Shown: positions 1 to 7,375, numbered from the stretch's first letter. The stretch: DNA of 18,056 bases from Acidobacteriota bacterium (GCA_003133505.1 PKXT01000081.1:537-18592), one strand, 5' to 3'. The notes: a model not told the origin generated them from the letters alone. Made by a program: numbers and translations.

Positions 1-263
1 GCGGCCAGCGCGGTGAGGGCCGACTTCGCATCGGGTGCCGAGCCGGTGAACGTTGCGTCGATGACGGTGGTTCTGTTCCAGAAGAGGTAGTGATCGCTGG
101 ACGAAGCGCCTTCGTGGCCGATGGCGTCGGCGTGCATGCCGGGCTGGCGAAGATACGTGAAGGCTCCGTAGGCGCCGGTGGCGTCGCCGAAGCGGAAGGC
201 GCGGAGGGTGAGTTGGCGGGAGCCGGAGGTGTAAGTCGCCGATGCCGATTGCGTGAGGCCGTC
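1..263 (-). other. DUF6599-like segment fused in frame to the efflux adaptor
   Basis: Codons 335-421 of the adaptor frame read DGLTQSASATYTSGSRQLTL, then RFGDATGAYGAFTYLRQPGM, IGHEGASSSDHYLFW and TVIDATF. This order (EYGL-type start, R-F-x-D-A-T-G-A-Y-G-A-F-T, P-x-M, G-A-S, LFW, V-x-A-x-F) matches my memory of DUF6599, a secreted family common in Acidobacteriota and of unknown function. Its N-terminal part and signal peptide are missing. By hand count 73 of 87 codons here end in G or C, against roughly two thirds in the adjoining adaptor stretch. The segment runs off the window. Confidence 0.65.
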
Positions 264-1265
264 TTCGCGCAGCACGGCGGCATCGGGTAAAGCAATGGCA
301 TCGGCAGTCGTCCCGGCGGCGACTGAGGCGGTCACGTACATGTCCTTTTTCAGTTTCTCACCGTGATTTTCCACTACAATGCGGGCCTGCACGGTACGCG
401 TTGTGGGATCGAATCCCGGAGAGATGTAGGAAATCGTGCCGTGGAAGACGTCAGGATAGGCGTCCGTTTGGATGGTGACTTTGTCGCCCAATTGCACGGC
501 GGCGAGATCATTCTGCGCCACGTTAACCAACACCCATACGTCGGTCAAATCAGAGATCGTGAAAGCCTGTGTGGCACCGGCTTGCAGCAACTGACCGGGC
601 GAGACCAGGCGCTCAACAACTTCCCCGCCGATGGGGGCGAGCAGTGGAATTTGCGGACTGCTGGGAATACTGGCCAAACCTTCCGGTTTCTGGATACCTA
701 GGATGCGAAGGCTTTCGCCGCCTGCATCCAAGTCGGCCTGGGCTTGCGCGCGGTCGGATTCGGCCTGTTGCAAGTCGCGCTCGGCAATGGCGTGATGAGC
801 ATAAAGCTCTTTGGCGCGAGCGTAATTGCGGTCGGCGAGGTGGTACGCGTCCAAAGATTTCAAATAGGTGGCGCGCAACAAGGCATAATCCGGGCTGCTG
901 ATTTCCAGCAGCGGCTGGCCAGCATGGACGAACTGTCCGGGCTCGACGAGGATGCGGCTCACCGGTCCGCCCACCGGGCTGATTACCTGAGTCGTCTTAA
1001 ACTGGTTATAGGCCACGGCGCCGCCCAGTCGCAGGGTCCGTTGAAGCGGTGCCGGCTCGACCGTCACAACTTGCACATGGGACATCTGTTCCCGCGGAAC
1101 AGAAAACAACGCCGCCGTGTCCGCGGCCTTTTCCTGTCCGGAAAACGAAACCATCTGGCTAGCTGCCTTATTTTCACTGGACTTGCACGCGCCAAGTGCC
1201 ACAAGCATTGCCAGCATCAGGCCAACTCTGAATTGCCGCATTGTGCCGCCATTAAGTTTGATCAT
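1..1265 (-). CDS. RND efflux periplasmic adaptor (CusB/HlyD-like lipoprotein), C-terminus replaced by a DUF6599-like segment; partial
   Basis: Codons 1-334 read as a membrane-fusion protein of a tripartite efflux pump, probably the heavy-metal (CusB/CzcB) type. A lipoprotein signal ends at Cys27 (LVALGAC). A first lipoyl/biotinyl half with VGGPVSRILVEPGQFVHAGQ is followed by an alpha-hairpin (about 115-185), the second lipoyl half (LLAPIGGEVVERLVSPGQ) and a beta-barrel (VWVLVNVAQND, GTISYISPGFDPTTRTVQAR). Instead of the expected end of the membrane-proximal domain, the frame passes at codons 325-335 (ALPDAAVLREDG) into unrelated sequence. The ATG at 1265 has AAGGA seven bases upstream and overlaps the tolC stop as ATGA, so the two are probably translationally coupled. 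A later ATG at 1241 has a poorer ribosome site. The 3' end lies outside the window; 421 codons are visible. The adaptor assignment is firm, but whether the hybrid is natural is open. Confidence 0.85.
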   Translation of the reverse strand, partial: MIKLNGGTMRQFRVGLMLAMLVALGACKSSENKAASQMVSFSGQEKAADTAALFSVPREQMSHVQVVTVEPAPLQRTLRLGGAVAYNQFKTTQVISPVGGPVSRILVEPGQFVHAGQPLLEISSPDYALLRATYLKSLDAYHLADRNYARAKELYAHHAIAERDLQQAESDRAQAQADLDAGGESLRILGIQKPEGLASIPSSPQIPLLAPIGGEVVERLVSPGQLLQAGATQAFTISDLTDVWVLVNVAQNDLAAVQLGDKVTIQTDAYPDVFHGTISYISPGFDPTTRTVQARIVVENHGEKLKKDMYVTASVAAGTTADAIALPDAAVLREDGLTQSASATYTSGSRQLTLRAFRFGDATGAYGAFTYLRQPGMHADAIGHEGASSSDHYLFWNRTTVIDATFTGSAPDAKSALTALA

Positions 1266-2575
1266 GGCAATGTCCTTGTACCCACAGCTTCACGGAGTTG
1301 CTCCATCGCCATCATGTAGCTGGCTAGGGACTGGCGATAGGCCAATTCCGCCGCTCGATAACTGCGCTCGGCATCCAGAAAATCCAATAGGCTGGCGGCG
1401 CCATGTTCGTAGGCAAACTTGCTGATGTCCCGCGATTTGGTGGCTTGGTCCCTGTAGCCGTTCTGGTAAAGCTGAATCACTTCGTTATTGGTGCGCAGAC
1501 CCTCATAAGCGTTTTCCACGTCGGACATGACAGTCTCCGAGGCGGCCTTTTCCTGCTCTACGGATTCGTCAATCACGAAATTGGTACGGGCGATTTCACC
1601 CTGGTTGCGGTTGAAAATCGGCAGATTCATATTGAAAAAAAATGAGCCATTGTTTGAAGCCGACACGTGGTCGTAATCGAACGTGAGCGTCACGTCCTGC
1701 TTTCCATTTGCTTTGGCCAGGTCGTACTGGCTCTTCGCCGCGATCACCGCCTGATGCGCAGCCAGCAAGTCCGGACGTTGGCGTAGAGCCATTGCCTGCA
1801 GATCCTCCTTGCCCACGGTGATCGCCTGGTAAGCCAGGTCGCCGGCAACATCGTAATCGGCGGGAACCGATCCATATCCTAGAAACTGGCGCAACATGGT
1901 TAGAGCTTGGACCCGTGCAAGCCTCGCCTGGGAGACGTCGGTCTGAAACTGCAATAGCTGAAGCTGGATTTTCAGCAGATCGCCTTCGCTAATGTCCCCT
2001 GCCTTGTATTGTTCCTGGCCAATGTCCACCGTCTGCTGAAAACCCTTTAAATCGCTATTGGCTAAGTCGAGAGTTGATTCCGCGAGCAGCGCATTGATGA
2101 ACTGGGTGGCCACGTTGTTGGTAAGCGTCCGCTCATTATCGGCCACTGTCGAACGCGTTTCCGCAGTTTGATCTTTTGCCGCCTGGAGACGGCGCTGGCG
2201 CTTGTCTCCGCGCTCGAAAAGGTAGGACACTCCGGCGTCGAATTGGGCCACATCGTCAATATAGGTGCCGCTTAAATTCTGCGGACTGAAAATGGGAATA
2301 AACTGGGAATCCAGAGTCAGTACCGGATTGGGACGCAAGTTCGCTGTAATTTCCTGCGCCTGATTCTGATTAATCGTCGTGCGCTCCGCCAACAGAGTGT
2401 GGTTGTGCGTCAGGGCAATCTGGACGGCCTCATCCAATGTGATCCTTACAGGCCCTTGCGGCGTGGCCAATGGCATTTGCGAAGGAGCTTGTGCCCGAGC
2501 GACCAGCGCAATCGCGCTAACCAGTAAAGCGAACGTCGCAAAATGCAATAACTGTCGTAGTTGCATGGGCGTCAT
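1262..2575 (-). CDS. TolC-family outer-membrane efflux factor (CusC/CzcC-like)
   Basis: A protein of 437 residues, normal for a TolC-type outer-membrane factor that carries substrates across the outer membrane for an RND pump. A signal peptide (hydrophobic 9-26) probably ends at ARA-Q (28/29). The two internal repeats of the family are visible: the first opens with ITLDEAVQIALTHNHTLLAE and continues through long coiled-coil helices, and the second follows around 255 with LRQRPDLLAAHQAVIAAKSQ. The C-terminal helix contains the usual LLDFLDAERSYRAAELAYRQ. GGAG lies only two bases before the chosen ATG and eleven before an in-frame ATG at codon 4, so the true start may be codon 4. The stop overlaps the adaptor start by four bases. 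Substrate is inferred as a metal ion from the neighbours, not shown. Confidence 0.92.
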   Translation of the reverse strand: MTPMQLRQLLHFATFALLVSAIALVARAQAPSQMPLATPQGPVRITLDEAVQIALTHNHTLLAERTTINQNQAQEITANLRPNPVLTLDSQFIPIFSPQNLSGTYIDDVAQFDAGVSYLFERGDKRQRRLQAAKDQTAETRSTVADNERTLTNNVATQFINALLAESTLDLANSDLKGFQQTVDIGQEQYKAGDISEGDLLKIQLQLLQFQTDVSQARLARVQALTMLRQFLGYGSVPADYDVAGDLAYQAITVGKEDLQAMALRQRPDLLAAHQAVIAAKSQYDLAKANGKQDVTLTFDYDHVSASNNGSFFFNMNLPIFNRNQGEIARTNFVIDESVEQEKAASETVMSDVENAYEGLRTNNEVIQLYQNGYRDQATKSRDISKFAYEHGAASLLDFLDAERSYRAAELAYRQSLASYMMAMEQLREAVGTRTLP

Positions 2576-2665
2576 ATCTCCGCCGATAACTAAAATCCCC
2601 GGCTAGAAAACCGGCTGAAAATACATATGAAAGCGCCGCGAAAGCGCTAGAAAAAAGAAGGGGGG

Positions 2666-2974
2666 TTAGACGGCAGGGGGAGCGCGAGAGGGAGAACGGG
2701 GCAGCGGAGGACCGGCATGAGCTTCAAAGCTGTCGAGAATCGTCCCACTGTCAAGCACTGCCAGTACGGCCACACGCTGAGATGCCGCTTGCGGCTGCGC
2801 GGGCTGATGTCCAAAATGGCAGATGGAACAGGTTGCTTCGGAGCCAGCGGTGTGGTGATGACAAATATTTCCCGCGGTGACAGCTATGAGCAGCCATGCA
2901 ATAAGCATGGTCACCAAGGCGCGGCGCAACACTCCACTCCACTTACTTCCGCGAGTTGGCGTCGGGATCGTCAT
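2666..2974 (-). CDS. small membrane-anchored His/Cys-rich protein, putative metal-binding, at the head of the efflux locus
   Basis: A 102-residue hypothetical protein with a positively charged N-terminus, one hydrophobic segment (about 18-35, ALVTMLIAWLLIAVTAG) and then a cluster NICHHH (36-41) and CSICHFGHQ (49-57). The Cys/His spacing suggests metal binding on the outer face of the membrane. The tail is Pro/Ala/Arg-rich and probably disordered. Similar short CHHH/CxxCH proteins, some classed as DUF2946-like, occur beside metal efflux genes, which fits its place 90 bases upstream of tolC on the same strand. No convincing Shine-Dalgarno precedes the ATG; an internal GTG at codon 16 preceded by GGA is an alternative start. 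Function is inferred from composition and context only. Confidence 0.6.
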   Translation of the reverse strand: MTIPTPTRGSKWSGVLRRALVTMLIAWLLIAVTAGNICHHHTAGSEATCSICHFGHQPAQPQAASQRVAVLAVLDSGTILDSFEAHAGPPLPRSPSRAPPAV

Positions 2975-3021
2975 AGGACTGCCATAGATTCTAGCGCGGT
3001 ATGCCAGCCGTAGCGAAATTA

Positions 3022-3050
3022 TTTTTACAGCATTTCACGCCACTAGCCAA
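3022..3050 (-). promoter_or_regulatory. candidate sigma70-type promoter of the efflux locus
   Basis: On the minus strand TTGGCT (3050-3045) is separated by 17 bases from TAAAAA (3027-3022), each box matching four of six consensus positions. It lies about 50 bases before the small His/Cys protein and would separate the efflux locus from the upstream zapA operon. Spacing is ideal but the boxes are only moderate. Confidence 0.35.
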
Positions 3051-3129
3051 ATCATGCCTGCGGCATCCGTAAAACGAATCTCCCCATCCAGGCAGTTCCG
3101 GCAATCTGATGATTGGCCCGCGCTGAATC

Positions 3130-3408
3130 TCAGGAACTTTGCCGCAATGCCTCATCCACGAGTTCCACGCATTTTTCCAGACGCTGGCGAAGCGGGGCTG
3201 CGGAATTTCGCTGCTCGGCCCGCAGCGCAAACAACTCATCGGCGATATTGAGCGCCGCCAACACGGCCACACGCACGGAATCCACCGTATGCGTCGAATC
3301 CGCGACCGCGTTCATTTTCCCATCCACATAGGCGGCCAGCTCACGCGCATAAGATTCGTCCTGGCCACTATTGATGTTGTACGTCTGATCGTAAATCTGA
3401 ACTTTCAC
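3130..3408 (-). CDS. zapA: cell division protein ZapA
   Basis: A 92-residue protein with the ZapA layout. The N-terminal beta strand MKVQIYDQTYNI and DESYARELAAYVDGKM form the globular head. The helix VDSVRVAVLAALNIADELFA leads into a C-terminal coiled coil. ZapA binds FtsZ at the division site and promotes filament bundling. The start is GTG, with GGGAG ten bases upstream. The only nearby ATG (3418) is out of frame. It is the last gene of the infC-to-pheT operon; zapA next to pheST is a common arrangement outside Proteobacteria. Its start overlaps the end of a 39-codon ORF described separately. Confidence 0.92.
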   Translation of the reverse strand: MKVQIYDQTYNINSGQDESYARELAAYVDGKMNAVADSTHTVDSVRVAVLAALNIADELFALRAEQRNSAAPLRQRLEKCVELVDEALRQSS

Positions 3409-3524
3409 CGATGATCATCTCCCGCGTAGCGCCGAATATCTCCGCATACCGCATCACAAAATAGACTCTGGCCCAAAAATAAATGAAGAATTACCGCTGT
3501 CGAGATCGAACCGTGAAAAAACAT
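3405..3524 (-). CDS. possible 39-residue ORF bridging pheT and zapA
   Basis: An ATG overlaps the pheT stop as TGATG. The frame stays open for 39 codons and ends in a TGA that overlaps the zapA GTG as GTGA. The product would begin MFFHGSISTAVILHLFLGQS, a short hydrophobic N-terminal half, followed by a charged end (DIRRYAGDDHR). I recognise no family. No good Shine-Dalgarno precedes the ATG, so expression would depend on re-initiation after pheT. It may be only a chance open frame in a 115-base spacer. Confidence 0.25.
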   Translation of the reverse strand: MFFHGSISTAVILHLFLGQSLFCDAVCGDIRRYAGDDHR

Positions 3525-5620
3525 CAGTTAGACCGCAATGTGGCGCCCACCTGCTCGAGGGCGCCAATTATACTCGTAGAAAATTCAGAGAGCTGCGCGT
3601 CGGTTAAGGTTGCTTTCTCGCTCTGAAAAGTTACCCGGAGCAGCAGGGAATACCGCCGCTCGCCAACACTCGGTCCGCGAAACAGATCCACAGGCCTCAC
3701 ATGCCTAACTTCCGCAATACCCAGCGAACGCACCGCATCAGCGATCGCCCCGTACGATGTGGCATCGGAAAGAATCAGCGAAAAATCTCTTTCCACCGCG
3801 GGAAAGCGTGGCCACGCCGTAAATCGCCGCGCGGCCAGATTGCCGTCCATGGCGTTCAGAAGCGGCGTTAAATCAATTTCAGCGAGAAAAATTTCCTGGC
3901 GCAGCTTGAATTCCTCAGCCACGCGGCGACTCAACTGACCTGCGCGGCCCACCTGTTCCTGCGGCCCGCCGCCCAGCGATAAACGCGCGGAACGTCCGCT
4001 GGTAAGCCATGGGGGGCCGCCGGGTTGCCACAGCCAGCCCCCGGCAAGTTCGCCAATGGAATCCAAATCGCCGCGCAAATCGGCGAAGCCAAAATCACGC
4101 GCCGGGCAGTTGTCGTACAGATTCTTCGCTCGCGTCTGGCCCGTAGCCCCCACCGTCAAAATGCGCGTTTCGCTGTCCGCGCCATCGCGGAGTTCATACC
4201 GTTTGCCGATTTCAAACAGACGCAAATCTCGCTGGCCATGATTGATGTTCCATTCCAAGGCCTGCAGCATGTTCAGAATGCCGCTCGACCTCATGCGCGA
4301 CGCATCTTGCGCCAGGGGATTACTCACCATGGCTGGCTGCGGCGGCGTGTCATTCTCTCCGCGGAAAAGATCATCTCGTTCCGCGTTCACCAAAGGAATG
4401 GAAACAATCTCCTGATAGCCGAGCGCGGTCAATCGCTCACACAGATGTTCCTCAGCAGCCGCCAGAGGCAGACGCTTTACCGGAACACGCGCAGGAGGCA
4501 GGCGAGGTGGAAATTTGTCGTAGCCGTGCAGCCGCGCAATTTCCTCGATCAGATCAATTTCGCGGCTGACGTCCTGGCGCCAGGATGGCTGGCGGCATTG
4601 CCATGCGGCGTCGACTGCGCCTGGAGCCAATCGGGAACCTATCCTGTTTGGCTGGAATCCGAGGGTTGTGAGTATCACCTCAACATCCTCGTCAGGAACG
4701 TCCACGCCCATCACCCGCAGCCACTCGCGCCTGGTGAATTTGATTTCAACGGCCTTCGGCGGGTTGGGAAAAACGTCTATAATGCCGGCCGGCGCTTGGC
4801 CCCCGGCCAATCCCAAAATCATTTGCGCCGCGCGGCGCGAGGCCACCTCAGCCATCTGAATATCGGTGCCGCGTTCGAATCGAAATGACGCTTCGGAGCG
4901 CAGTCCCAGAGCCTTGGACGTCTTGCGGACACTAATGGAATCGAAGGCCGCGGATTCCAGCAGAATGTCGTGGCTGTCGAAGCTTATTTCCGAATTCGCG
5001 CCGCCCATCACGCCGCCAATCGCGATAGCGCCACTTGCATCCGCAATTACGCAGGTGTCTTTCGGCATTACGCGCTCAATGCCGTCCAGCGTGCGAATTT
5101 TCTCATTGGGCCGTGACCGCCGCACAATCACCAAGCCTTCCTCAATTCGTGCCAGATCAAATGCGTGCATCGGCTGGCCCATTTCAAACATGACGTAGTT
5201 GGCCACGTCCACCACGTTATTGACAGATGACTGGCCCAGCGCCGCCAGCCGTTCGCGAAGCCACAAAGGCGAAGGCTGCACGGTCACACCGCGCAAGACT
5301 CGCGCGGTATAGCGAGGGCACAGGTCGGGGCACTCAATGCTTACCTTAACAGCGCGCAAACTCTGCTCGCTGCCCTCCTCCAACGTCACCTGCAGCGGCC
5401 TTAATGGCAGGCGATAAATTGCCGCGGCCTCGCGAGCCACCCCGTAGTGGCTCAGGCAATCCGCGCGATTGTTGGTGACTTCAAGATCAAGCACCGCGCC
5501 GGCCTGGCTCTCCTCAATGCTTTCCATTGGCAAGCCCGCCAACGTAAGGCGCGCGCCCACTTCCGCCGCAGGCGCTATCACCTCCACAAACTCTTTCAAC
5601 CACGGAAACAGTATTTTCAT
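3524..5620 (-). CDS. pheT: phenylalanyl-tRNA synthetase beta subunit, short form
   Basis: With PheS it forms the alpha2-beta2 enzyme that charges tRNA-Phe. It has 698 residues, shorter than the roughly 800 of the E. coli type. The N-terminal B1 strand region (1-40) passes directly to DLEVTNNRADCLSHYGVARE (45-64), so the intervening EMAP/OB-fold (B2) tRNA-binding domain is absent. Then follow B3/B4 with the editing-type region (about 90-280), B5 (VEIKFTRREWLRVMGVDVPD), the catalytic-like B6/B7 core (LFEIGKRYELRDG), and the FDX-ACB anticodon-binding domain in the last 95 residues (FTAWPRFPAVERDFSLILSD). The ATG is five bases after the pheS stop with no clear Shine-Dalgarno, implying coupling to pheS. 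The frame is intact. Confidence 0.96.
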   Translation of the reverse strand: MKILFPWLKEFVEVIAPAAEVGARLTLAGLPMESIEESQAGAVLDLEVTNNRADCLSHYGVAREAAAIYRLPLRPLQVTLEEGSEQSLRAVKVSIECPDLCPRYTARVLRGVTVQPSPLWLRERLAALGQSSVNNVVDVANYVMFEMGQPMHAFDLARIEEGLVIVRRSRPNEKIRTLDGIERVMPKDTCVIADASGAIAIGGVMGGANSEISFDSHDILLESAAFDSISVRKTSKALGLRSEASFRFERGTDIQMAEVASRRAAQMILGLAGGQAPAGIIDVFPNPPKAVEIKFTRREWLRVMGVDVPDEDVEVILTTLGFQPNRIGSRLAPGAVDAAWQCRQPSWRQDVSREIDLIEEIARLHGYDKFPPRLPPARVPVKRLPLAAAEEHLCERLTALGYQEIVSIPLVNAERDDLFRGENDTPPQPAMVSNPLAQDASRMRSSGILNMLQALEWNINHGQRDLRLFEIGKRYELRDGADSETRILTVGATGQTRAKNLYDNCPARDFGFADLRGDLDSIGELAGGWLWQPGGPPWLTSGRSARLSLGGGPQEQVGRAGQLSRRVAEEFKLRQEIFLAEIDLTPLLNAMDGNLAARRFTAWPRFPAVERDFSLILSDATSYGAIADAVRSLGIAEVRHVRPVDLFRGPSVGERRYSLLLRVTFQSEKATLTDAQLSEFSTSIIGALEQVGATLRSN

Positions 5621-5625
5621 GATGA

Positions 5626-6738
5626 TTAGGAAAACTGCCGCAGAAACCGGACGTCGTTCTGAAAAAGTCTTGGCACTTCGTCAATTCCGTGTTTCATCAT
5701 TGCCAAACGGTCCACGCCCATGCCGAAAGCGAAGCCTGAAAAGCGCTCAGCGTCGTAATTGACGAAACCATACACGGCGGGGTCCACCATGCCCGCGCCA
5801 AAAAGCTCGACCCATCCGGTGAACTTGCAGATCCGGCAGCCCCTGCTGTCGCAGAAGATGCAGCTGGCATCCACTTCCGCGGAAGGCTCCGTAAACTGGA
5901 AATAGCTGGGACGCAGGCGGGTCTTGACGCGGGGACCGAGGAATTCGCGGACGAAGTATTCCGCAACGCCCTTAAAATCACAAAAAGTGATGTCGGTATC
6001 CACAGCCAGCCCTTCCACTTGATGAAACATGTAGCCGTGGGTGGCATCCGGATTTTCGCGTCGGTACACTTTGCCCGGCACGATAATCCGCACTGGAGGC
6101 TGATGCGCGAGCATGGTATGAATCTGCACCGGCGAGGTGTGCGTTCGCAATACCAGCGCGTGCGTGCCCGTTCCGCCGCAAACGTAAAACGTGTCCATGG
6201 CATCGCGCGCAGGATGATGTTCGGGGATGTTGAGTGCCTCGAAATTGAAGTAGGTGTTTTCAATTTCAGGGCCTTCGGCGACCGAGAACCCGATCGCCGC
6301 GAAGATGCGCTCGATTTCCTCGATGGTCTGCCGGACAATATGCTTGGTGCCGATAGTGCGCGGTACTCCGGGAAGTGAGAGGTCTATTCGTTCGCGCGCA
6401 TTGGCAGTCTGTTCCGCGGCGGCTGCCACATCCGCGCGGAATTTCTCTACTTCGCTTTCGACATGCTCGCGGAGAGAATTGAGTTGCTGGCCAACAACGC
6501 GCTTCAGTTCCGGCGTGGAGGGCTTCAGCCAATTGTCAGTGATGGCGCTCAGTATGCCCGACTTGCGCCCCAGCCATGCGTTGCGAAGCCGCTCAAAACC
6601 TGCTTCATCCTGCGTCTGCGTACTGCGCTCCAAATTGAAATGTGTTCTGACATCCCAAAATAAGCGCACCACATCCTCGGGCGCGGTGATGCCTAGCTGT
6701 TCGAAGGTTTGCTGTAGTAGCCGGTGCTGCTCCGCCAT
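5626..6738 (-). CDS. pheS: phenylalanyl-tRNA synthetase alpha subunit
   Basis: The catalytic subunit of PheRS: it activates phenylalanine with ATP and transfers it to tRNA-Phe. It has 370 residues from the chosen ATG. The frame is open further up to an ATG at 6786, but 6738 has GGAG five bases upstream and gives the usual length. An N-terminal coiled coil (about 1-100) is followed by class II motif 1 (GFSVAEGPEIENTYFNFEAL), motif 2 (KVYRRENPDATHGYMFHQVE) and motif 3 (GFAFGMGVDRLAMMKHGIDE). It ends in the typical RLFQNDVRFLRQFS. It lies between rplT (78 bases upstream) and pheT (5 bases downstream), as in many bacteria. Confidence 0.97.
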   Translation of the reverse strand: MAEQHRLLQQTFEQLGITAPEDVVRLFWDVRTHFNLERSTQTQDEAGFERLRNAWLGRKSGILSAITDNWLKPSTPELKRVVGQQLNSLREHVESEVEKFRADVAAAAEQTANARERIDLSLPGVPRTIGTKHIVRQTIEEIERIFAAIGFSVAEGPEIENTYFNFEALNIPEHHPARDAMDTFYVCGGTGTHALVLRTHTSPVQIHTMLAHQPPVRIIVPGKVYRRENPDATHGYMFHQVEGLAVDTDITFCDFKGVAEYFVREFLGPRVKTRLRPSYFQFTEPSAEVDASCIFCDSRGCRICKFTGWVELFGAGMVDPAVYGFVNYDAERFSGFAFGMGVDRLAMMKHGIDEVPRLFQNDVRFLRQFS

Positions 6739-6748
6739 GTATTCTCCA

Positions 6749-6782
6749 GTTCGCCACGACGGGATAACCGGCGCCGGCGAAC
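6749..6782 (-). promoter_or_regulatory. inverted repeat just before the pheS ribosome site
   Basis: GTTCGCC (6749-6755) and GGCGAAC (6776-6782) form a perfect seven-base inverted repeat with a 20-base loop containing the palindrome CCGGCGCCGG (6768-6777). The hairpin abuts the GGAG of pheS in the transcript. It could tune pheS translation; no T-box, phenylalanine-rich leader peptide or U-tract is seen. Confidence 0.3.
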
Positions 6783-6816
6783 GCATGCGGCAGGACAGAA
6801 TTTAATTGCGATGAAG

Positions 6817-7191
6817 CTAGGCTTTCTTCGGTCGAGCTGCTATCGCGTTCTGGGCGGATTCAATCAAAGTTCCGAATCCCGCATCGTCTCTCACAGCCAT
6901 GTCCGCCAGCATCTTGCGGTCAAGCTCAATGCCGGCCAGCTTCAATCCGTGAATAAGCTGGCTGTAGGACATGCCGTGATTCCGCGCCGCTGCTCCCAGG
7001 CGCTGTATCCACAGCCGCCGGAAATCGCGTTTTTTGTTGTGCCGGTCGCGATAGGAATAGCGCAGCGAACGGTTGACCGCCTCGCGCGCCGACCGGTAGA
7101 GCTTGCTCTTGGTTAGGAAGAAGCCCTTGGCGTGCTTCAGCAGTTTTTTGCGCTTGGCGCGACGTTTGGTGCCGCGTTTAACTCTAGGCAT
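6817..7191 (-). CDS. rplT: 50S ribosomal protein L20
   Basis: A 124-residue protein from MPRVKRGTKRRAKRKKLLKH; L20 usually has 115-120 residues. The basic N-terminal extension is followed by the conserved globular part (FRRLWIQRLGAAARNHGMSY, LDRKMLADMAVRD) and a short Ala/Lys tail. L20 binds 23S rRNA early in 50S assembly and in several bacteria represses its own operon. The frame is open upstream to 7257, but GAGGAG seven bases before the ATG at 7191 and family alignment fix the start. It follows rpmI after an unusually long spacer of 220 bases. Confidence 0.97.
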   Translation of the reverse strand: MPRVKRGTKRRAKRKKLLKHAKGFFLTKSKLYRSAREAVNRSLRYSYRDRHNKKRDFRRLWIQRLGAAARNHGMSYSQLIHGLKLAGIELDRKMLADMAVRDDAGFGTLIESAQNAIAARPKKA

Positions 7192-7304
7192 TGGAAATCT
7201 CCTCGACCACTCTATGCCGCGAGTGGCAAACGGGGAGACAAACACCGCGGAACACACGCTCTCTTAAAACTACCGGACAAGCGCGTCACCACGGGTTTGT
7301 CTCA

Positions 7305-7375
7305 CGAAATAAAACCTGTCCCGCGATTGCTCGGGGACGGGGTCGGCAGGCACCCGTTGAAGCGCTGCCTGACCC
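7305..7375 (-). promoter_or_regulatory. two hairpins and a U-rich tract in the rpmI-rplT spacer
   Basis: In the minus-strand transcript the 220-base spacer can fold a first stem, GGGTC-A-GGCAG paired with CTGCC-GACCC (7375-7340, one bulge). A second stem pairs GTCCC with GGGAC (7338-7318) and is followed by AGGTTTTATTT (7317-7307). The second looks like a weak intrinsic terminator or attenuator placed before rplT. Regulation by L20 is a possibility by analogy with other bacteria; the sequence alone does not show it. Confidence 0.4.

Noticed and set aside
2582..2655. Repeated CCGGCT and AGCGC stems between tolC and the His/Cys gene
   Set aside because: Short direct and inverted copies of five or six bases; no convincing terminator or operator pattern.
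3052..3064. ATGCC/GGCAT hairpin as terminator of the zapA operon
   Set aside because: Only five pairs with a three-base loop and no proper U-tract.
2990..3130. Possible 6S RNA after zapA
   Set aside because: 6S RNA often follows zapA, but the space is only about 150 bases and I cannot find the long closing stem and central bubble.
2991..3272. Minus-strand 93-codon open frame across the zapA end
   Set aside because: It overlaps zapA in another frame and has no recognisable protein features; ZapA is unambiguous.
4025..4888. Plus-strand 287-codon open frame inside pheT
   Set aside because: Antisense shadow of a well-conserved gene; no domain or ribosome site.
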